64,000 bases of DNA from Caenorhabditis elegans (Eukaryota > Nematoda > Chromadorea > Rhabditida > Rhabditidae), in the NCBI RefSeq assembly GCF_000002985.6, contig NC_003280.10, positions 8,428,501 to 8,492,500 on the forward strand. Reading direction: 5' to 3'. Below the pieces are notes generated by a model. It was given only the letters and a program-made list of their open reading frames with translations, was not told the origin of the DNA and did no database searches. Positions within the stretch are counted from its first letter, which is position 1, and the number at the start of each line of letters is the position of its first letter. The position numbers were made by a program, and so were the translations under genes. Below are positions 57,438-64,000 of the stretch, in pieces.

Positions 57438-59009
57438 ATGATTGTACAAAGAAGGCTTGTATCAGGTTTCACATGGGTTACCGGCTGGAATTTGAAGAAT
57501 ATTCGCTCAAAAAATGATTGCCTGGAAATACGCTATGAGAATGAAGGCCAGTATTTTTAATAATTATTATTTCACTTTGAAATTTATAATAGTTTTCTTA
57601 TAGGGAACCCGTCGAAATTAATAATGCCGTTCGTTTGGCTCAGGGATCACTGTACTTCTCAGAAACTTTATCATCTTCCAACAAATCAAAGAAAGTCGAA
57701 CTGCTGTGATATAACAAGCTTATCCAAAATAAAGCATTCCAATCAAGTAATAATTGATGAAGCAACAAATTCACTGCAAATAGTTTGGATCGACGGGCAT
57801 CAATCAAAATTTAAAATTGGAAACATTATCAGAGAAGGGAAAGTAGAAAAAAATGTCTCAAATGATAATAAAATTTATGAATTATGGAATTCTAAAAGCT
57901 TGAAAGATGTACCGCGAATTTCAAAGTGAGTTTAAGTTGACCAATTTGTGGTTTTAAATATTTCTGTAATAAAAATTCAAAATAAATCTTGCGAGTTTCA
58001 GATCTACCCTTTCTCTTCAGAGCTTTTCGAAAAACTTAGTGAAGTATGGTGTGATCATAGTAGACGGCGTAGAAGGAACATCAGAAGCGACGGAAAAACT
58101 TTGCCAAAGTTTGGTTCCAGTCCATGACACATTTTTTGGCCAATTTTGGGTTTTCAGCAATTCAGCAACAAATGTAATAGCTTTTTTATTGTTGTACGTT
58201 CGATTCCATCTTTCAGGACGAACCTGCATACGAAGACACTGCTTACGGAAGCGATGAAATTGGGCCTCATACCGATGGTACATATTTTGATCAGACACCT
58301 GGAATTCAAGTGTTCCATTGTCTCACACCTGCAAAAACTGGCGGAGATACGGTTTTGGTAGATTCGTTTTATTGCGCTGAGAAGTTGAGAAACGAAAGCC
58401 CAGAAGATTTTGAGATACTTTGCAATACTAAGGTTAGTGATTTTTAATTTTTGCTGCAATATAAACAACATATTTACAAATGTAGTGTTAACTTTCAAAT
58501 TATGTTCGCTCTTTTGGAATACATACTCATAAAAGTTACCAGATTTTTTCCAGATATCTCATCACTATCTTGAAGGTTCTCCACCAGGTTCTTCTATTCA
58601 CAGTGTCAGTTTAGAAAAACCAGTAATTGAAAGAAATTCCTTTGGAAATATTACACAAATTAGGTAAATTTTTATTTCAAAAATAGAACCTTCCAAATAT
58701 ATTTACAGGTTTAATCCCTATGATCGCGCTCCATTCTCATGTCTGAATTCATCTGAAGCTTCCGCAGCGGAAACAATTAAATTCTATGAAGCATATGAAA
58801 AGTTCTCAAAAATCTGCCATAATCCAGACAACTCTATCGAGATTTCTCTACGACCTGGATCAGTGATCTTCATTGATAATTTTAGAATATTACATTCAAG
58901 AACATCATTTCAAGGATATCGACAAATGTGTGGATGTTATTTATCACGAGATAATTTTATGGCAAAAGCCATTCCATTTCTATCAGGGAAGTCACAAACT
59001 TCTTTATGA
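57438..59009 (+). CDS. gbh-2: Gamma-butyrobetaine hydroxylase-like 2-oxoglutarate dioxygenase
   Basis: Six exons: 57438-57550, 57593-57925, 58002-58173, 58217-58432, 58554-58663, 58709-59009; 414 aa. N-terminal domain contains PFVWLRDHCTSQKLYHLPTN, the WLRDxC motif of the BBOX1/TMLHE family. Catalytic Fe(II) ligands are HTD in IGPHTDGTYF and the distal His in ILHSRTSFQGYRQMCGCYLS. The protein should hydroxylate gamma-butyrobetaine to L-carnitine, or trimethyllysine, with 2-oxoglutarate and oxygen. Symbol is from memory of the worm gene at this locus. The second exon acceptor was taken at TATAATAG (57592) because it alone keeps the frame; a nearer TTATAG does not. Confidence 0.9.
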
Positions 59010-59446
59010 ATATTTGAATGAATCGATATTTATTTATGAACCAAATAAATTCTTGAATTAATTAAAAATATAAATATTTATCGAATATATTAAAACAAGA
59101 AAGAAAATCACAGACAAAATTGAAGCTGCAGGAAAAATTAAGAGTGAAAAGAACTGAAAGCATTGATTTGATAAACAACCAGAAAGGCTTATCAAAGAGA
59201 ATACACAGAAAAAATATATGCATACATAGAACAATAATTTTTGATATGTATTAATGTTGTGTGAAAAGTGGAACCATTCTGTACTGAAAGGGTGAGAGGG
59301 GAAGAAATGGAAAACGTCTATATTTAGAAATATTAATATTTTACAAACAAAATAAAATCTATCAGAAAACAATTGTTGAGTGAAATAGAACGACCCGTTG
59401 AAGGAACTGAATTAAGAATTGAATATTCTCGAAAAAACGAGCTGAA

Positions 59447-62400
59447 TCAATTGCTGTTCACACGTTGATCTACCGCGTTATTTTCATTTTGACGAGTTGT
59501 GTTACGTCGACGGAATGAGAATTTACTCTGAAATTTGAGTTTCAGAATGGGATGTTTAGAGTACGTTTAATTTTTTTTCTTTAAATTTTAAATTTTCAGA
59601 ACTGTGAGTGCAAATGAAAGTATACCCTAAACGAGCTTTTCTCTTTGATTGAATGACGATTTGACGGCGGTCGAGATGTTTTTTGACTGTCCGTATCTTC
59701 ACTATCTTCTTTGTCATAGATTCGATAGTCGGGATTTGTCATGTACCAATGCAACATCACGTCGTAAAGATATTTATACTCATCCTGAAAATTAACTAAC
59801 AATAAGGTCAAAGATATTTTGGAATAAGTTTATACCTTCATATCAATCAACTGTGGTCTATTGATCCTCATCATTTTGACTGCATGAAAAACGTCAACTT
59901 CATGGTCAATATCCATTTGATCAATGCATATGTTTGCTCCAATGTACACACCAACTCGGGATACTCCGTTACTGGAAAATAATTTTGATGAGCCTTATCA
60001 TTTTTGGTAATAGGCTTACTGTGACATGACAATAGTTGGTTTGGTTTCTGGACGATCTGGTGCTCTTTTCCTCCAACTTCTGGCCATCTTGATAACATCT
60101 ATGAGGCCAGTTGTTGACAGTGGGACTTTGTTTTCAATAGGCCACATTCTGACCTGAAATCAACTTTTTTTTCAAGAAAAAACAAACCTAACATCCTCAA
60201 AAAACATTTTAAGGTTTATCAATAAATATTTCTGAATTATTTTTGGAATAACAAAGTCAGAAACCTATTTAATTTATCAAATTGTTCATAAAAAACTAAC
60301 CTGAATAACGCAACAAATTCGAACTTCTGCATCAATTTGTTGATTTTGTGCTCCAGTGGCCATGATGTCGCTGATCATGAATGTCTAAAAACGATAATTT
60401 ATTAAAGAATTTTAAAAGCTAAAAGTGGAGGGAAAAACCATCACTCTGGTTAGTTTTTGGGATTTTTCTGTGTGAGATGTGTAATTTTTGTTGGTTCTAA
60501 GGTTTGGATTTGTGAAACCAGTGAGGTGGCTTAATATATTTGTTGAATTTTATTTTGAAAAAATTCTACAATCAGATACTAGCTGGAAGGGGATTGGATA
60601 GAGTCAAACAGTTGGAATCCAGTAACTTTAAAATATGGTTGAAAAATCTTCCCATTTTCAAAAATCACGATTTCCTTAACTTTGAAAAACAAAATTAGCA
60701 GAAGAGCTTGAGAGAGAGTTAGACAACGAGAGACACTGAAAGATTAAGGTCATGTTGAGAGAATATGAAACAAGGTCTTAAAGAGATTTCAGAGAATTGC
60801 ATTCATTTTTTCTCAACTTGAACCTAATGTTAGCGTGATAAGCATTTTGTTAAGGCGCTCCAAACATAACAAAAAATCACAAAAAAGAGACCAGCTTTTG
60901 AATTTGTTTAGTTGTTTCTTTTTGAAGATCTGCCTTCTCTCTGCGTATATTTAGAAGACGTTTGATATCGGCTGCTCCTTTCTGAAAAACATGGACCACA
61001 AATAAAAGACGTTTGAACTTATTATACTGACGAGACAATGAGACAATTCGGACACAGTTCCCCACCAGGTTCAAAAAGGCGATATCACTGCACTATCAGA
61101 CGACACGTGGCAAAACACCAAGTGCGTAGTTTAATATTGATTATCACTACGTGACAAGTTGTTTAACTCACTAGTTTTGACACCCCCTTACCCTCAGGGT
61201 CGACCTTCATTGGCGGAACCTGGTGGGGCTGCAAAGAATATTTAATTGAGAGAAGTTGGAAATCTGATTTTTTTGGGGGGTACTGTAGGGAATCCAATTT
61301 AACCAGTTCAATAGCCAATAAAAGTTCAATAAATTTCAATAAATTTTGGTTTTGCAGATTCTTCGTTTCAGAAAAAAAACTATAATTGGCACTTTTTTTT
61401 AAACTTATTGTTCAAAAAAAAAAGTAATCAAAAAATCTAGAGCTATTTTGCAAGCAAAAAATGCCCAGTGGATAGGCATTTTTGTACCTACATAAAGCCC
61501 TAAAAAATCCAACGCTTATGTTTGACTTTAGCCTCAGTGAATTCATTGGGTCAACGACACACGCACAAAATCACAAGTTGTAAGTACAATGGAAATTCAA
61601 AAGGATTGTTGTTTTTTGGTAATAAAAAAGGAAAAATAAAGCAATGTTTGAATCCAGGGAACGGCGGAATTTTGGGAAATGACCGGAATGTACAAAGGGG
61701 TGTTGGAAGCATAGTAATTACTCCAATAACACTTCTAAGTGCACCTCTCGAAATGGATCCTCTGCCGATCGGCTCCTTCGTTTCAGACCAGAACCACGTG
61801 GTAAATTCAAAAATTGACTGCTTGAAGTTTTTCGAGCGGGTCTTGGAGGCAATAAATTTGTGGATGGAATTACATCTTCTTCATCAGAAGACGTTGAATC
61901 ATGTGGTTCACGGAATCTTCCACGATACATTGGTTTAAATCTAAACGATTGTCCGGGAATAATATCCGGGCGTGATTGATAACCAGGAACTCCTTCGAGT
62001 GTCGGAATTTTTGAAGCAGAACGCGCGTTCGGTGGATCGATCTGTTTTTCGTTTTAAACTCAGGGAATTTTTTTGGTTAAAAACCCCTGTCTTTGATTTT
62101 TCTTTGAGACTTGAAATTAAATTTAAAAAATAAACAAAAACACTCATAATAACCAAAAGAAAGAAGATGAAATGAAAATGGTGTATAGAAGCAAATAAAA
62201 GAAAAGTTAAATTTGTTTCCAAAATCATGAAAATACTAACCCGTTTCATTACTTTGACCATATGACTTGTCATTGCAGGATACTGATGATAGTTCATAAT
62301 TTCAACAATGAATGGCCCATAGTTTGCTTTTCCTTTGTTGTGAATGAACGAGGGATAGTGCTGAACAATTGAAAATATTGTTTAAAATTTAGTGCTCTGG

Positions 62401-64000
62401 TACTTTCAAATAATTTCTTCTGAATTTTCTGAAGGCAGATACAAAGCCTATTGGCGTGCTTACAAAGCACGAGTTCTACTGAAGGTGACTTACGAACGAG
62501 TTTTTATTTGATACGTATGAAACAGATATCTTTTTTTAATACTGGCTTTCTAGAAAGTTTTGTACCTACATGGAAAGTCCATTTAAAAAAAAGTTTTTTG
62601 GAAGTTACTTTCCATGATTTTTCTTTTTATTTTAATTTATTTTTACTCAATAAAGAACTCACTCTCTGTGATCCTTGATTGCTCAAATTAACCACCGTGT
62701 GGCATGCATGATCATAAATTAAAGTCCAAAACGAATCGACAGTGCTCTGTTTTGGCCATTCTGTTACAATGAATTCGGCTTTTCTAGTGAAACCATCGAC
62801 CTTAAAGTTAACAAGAATAAATACCAGTTTGTCCATCTTTTTGATATGTTCTTATCAAATTATCTCACCTCAACTGCATTGATATATGTATAGTCTTTAC
62901 TTTCTCCGTGTAATGTTTGAAGGTATGGTCTTGCGTGGTCCGCTGAAATATGATTATGAACATTTGTTCTATCATTAAAGAAACTTACGAGGTACAACCA
63001 TAACATCTCGATTCTTTCCTCGATTCTCGAGACGATGCCCACCAGCGCAGTCTCCGATTCTCAATGTAGGCGTCAGATGCATCAGAAGCTGAAATGAACA
63101 AAAAGTGATAAAAAGTTTTATTAGTTCGGAGGCCCTTGCTGTGTTTGTGTCAGTACATCATAAACCCTATTTGATACTGTTTCAAATGACCGTATCATAA
63201 AGCCTAGTCGTTTTCTGCTTTCATTTAATTAACAGAATTTAAAAGAAAGTGCACCGGGACTTCAGTTTATGAAATAAATGTAGAAGTTTAGAAAACAATA
63301 AGAAATCCAGGCTACAGATTTTTTGATTTTTTGTGTTACAAAAATTGATTTCGAAATGCCGCATTAATAAAGAGATAGGATAAAACAGTAATATTTTTAT
63401 TTTCTGCCTTAGAAAAAATCATTATCGTAGCCTCCTCCATGAAACCCACAAAAAAGGCGCGCTAATCGTCTCATCCCGATCTCGATCCTCACGGATAGTT
63501 GTTTTCCTCCGTTTTTCTCTTTCTTTGAATTTCTCTCATTTCCCCATTTTCCTAACTTTCTTCAAATTCCTTAATTATAAATTACTACTAACCTTGTTTT
63601 CATGCGTTTCTTGAGTTTCCAGGAGTTCTCGGTTCTTTTTTGCTTTGTACATACTGCTTCGCTCTTTTAGTAAATGCATCTCAATTGGTTGAACATTGCA
63701 CATAACTGCCTGAAAAGAATTTTTGATTATCAAATATTTTAGTGACGCTCATTTTTATTATTTATTTACTTAAACTCGCACGGGATAGTATATATTTGTA
63801 AGCATCCAATATGACTTTCGATACACCTTAATCCTAAATTCTCATAGCAAAAGTATGATTCTCAAGGACATGCCTTCCCCTCATAACAGTGCTTTCATCA
63901 TAACTTTCTAATCCGTCCCGTTTTCTTCCTCACATTTCAAATGCCCAATCGAACATACCTCTGAAAGTACTTCATAAATGAACATGTACTGTTCGACGCT
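59447..64000 (-). CDS. Receptor-type protein tyrosine phosphatase, 3' part with inactive second PTP domain
   Basis: Runs off the right edge. Exons read (5' to 3'): 63959-64000 (partial), 63593-63709, 62989-63088, 62869-62942, 62663-62800, 62241-62360, 61745-62041, 61172-61228, 60892-60981, 60301-60384, 60020-60153, 59836-59971, 59626-59785, 59447-59527. The first piece, SVEQYMFIYEVLSE, is the end of a first PTP domain. The second begins ENRGKNRDVMVVPPDHARPY and has DYTYINAVEVDGFTRKAEFI, VDSFWTLIYDHACHTVVNLS, and MWPIENKVP where WPD should be. The signature is IVMSHNGVSRVGVY, so the catalytic Cys is Ser (S-x5-R). About 148 residues are inserted between VKVMKR and TFMISDIMA. Basic, Asn/Arg-rich C-terminal tail. 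Confidence 0.85.

Noticed and set aside
57257-57517. 86-codon frame overlapping the gbh-2 start
   Set aside because: Out of frame with the gbh-2 coding exons; composition typical of AT-rich noise.

Overview
The window is nuclear DNA of a Caenorhabditis nematode, almost certainly C. elegans chromosome II. The AT-rich sequence has short introns with TTTCAG acceptors, probable trans-splice acceptors just upstream of several start codons, and close gene spacing. Conceptual splicing gives recognisable worm proteins: ZYG-9 (1415 aa, the family's expected length), CUT-3, EVL-20/ARL2, eIF3g, cytosolic PheRS beta and a GBH-type hydroxylase. From memory this matches neighbouring cosmids F14E5, F22B5 and M05D6; that is recall, not a search. 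Exon limits below were read by hand, and most splice sets give whole-codon totals.

Layout. 1-8.6 kb, minus strand: 5' end of a GLG1-like Golgi protein, then three tandem histidine acid phosphatases, one secreted and two type-II membrane-anchored. 10.7-13.5 kb: secreted lipase with a tRNA-like unit in an intron. 14.3-16.6 kb: eIF3g and ARL2/evl-20, same strand. 16.8-18.3 kb: cuticlin cut-3. 18.3-23.6 kb: large intergenic region. 23.6-27.6 kb: an NDUFA4-like mitochondrial protein with paired HIF-type sites upstream, a mitochondrial-looking GNAT-family protein and two small membrane proteins. 29.3-35.7 kb: zyg-9, whose 1.5 kb intron carries a 40-bp satellite made of heat-shock-element units. 36.2-41.5 kb: zinc-ribbon-like orphan exon, PheRS beta, TMCO1 homologue and a TCP11 protein. 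41.7-49.4 kb: two-ShKT secreted protein, broken SNF2 ATPase, and a divergent TTBK-like kinase / degenerate tyrosine phosphatase pair. 49.5-54.8 kb: beta-lactamase-like protein, HIG1-domain protein and FAM162-like protein. 57.4-59.0 kb: gamma-butyrobetaine hydroxylase-like gene. 59.4-64 kb: 3' part of a receptor tyrosine phosphatase whose second domain is catalytically dead.

Common threads. Phosphatases recur, and each family departs from the catalytic consensus: HD to QD in the acid phosphatases, CX5R to CX5K in one PTP, and loss of both Cys and Asp in the receptor PTP second domain. Mitochondrial proteins of hypoxia-linked families (NDUFA4, HIG1, FAM162) also recur. The strongest non-genic signal is the heat-shock-element satellite in the zyg-9 intron, with companion minisatellites typical of Helitron-derived DNA.
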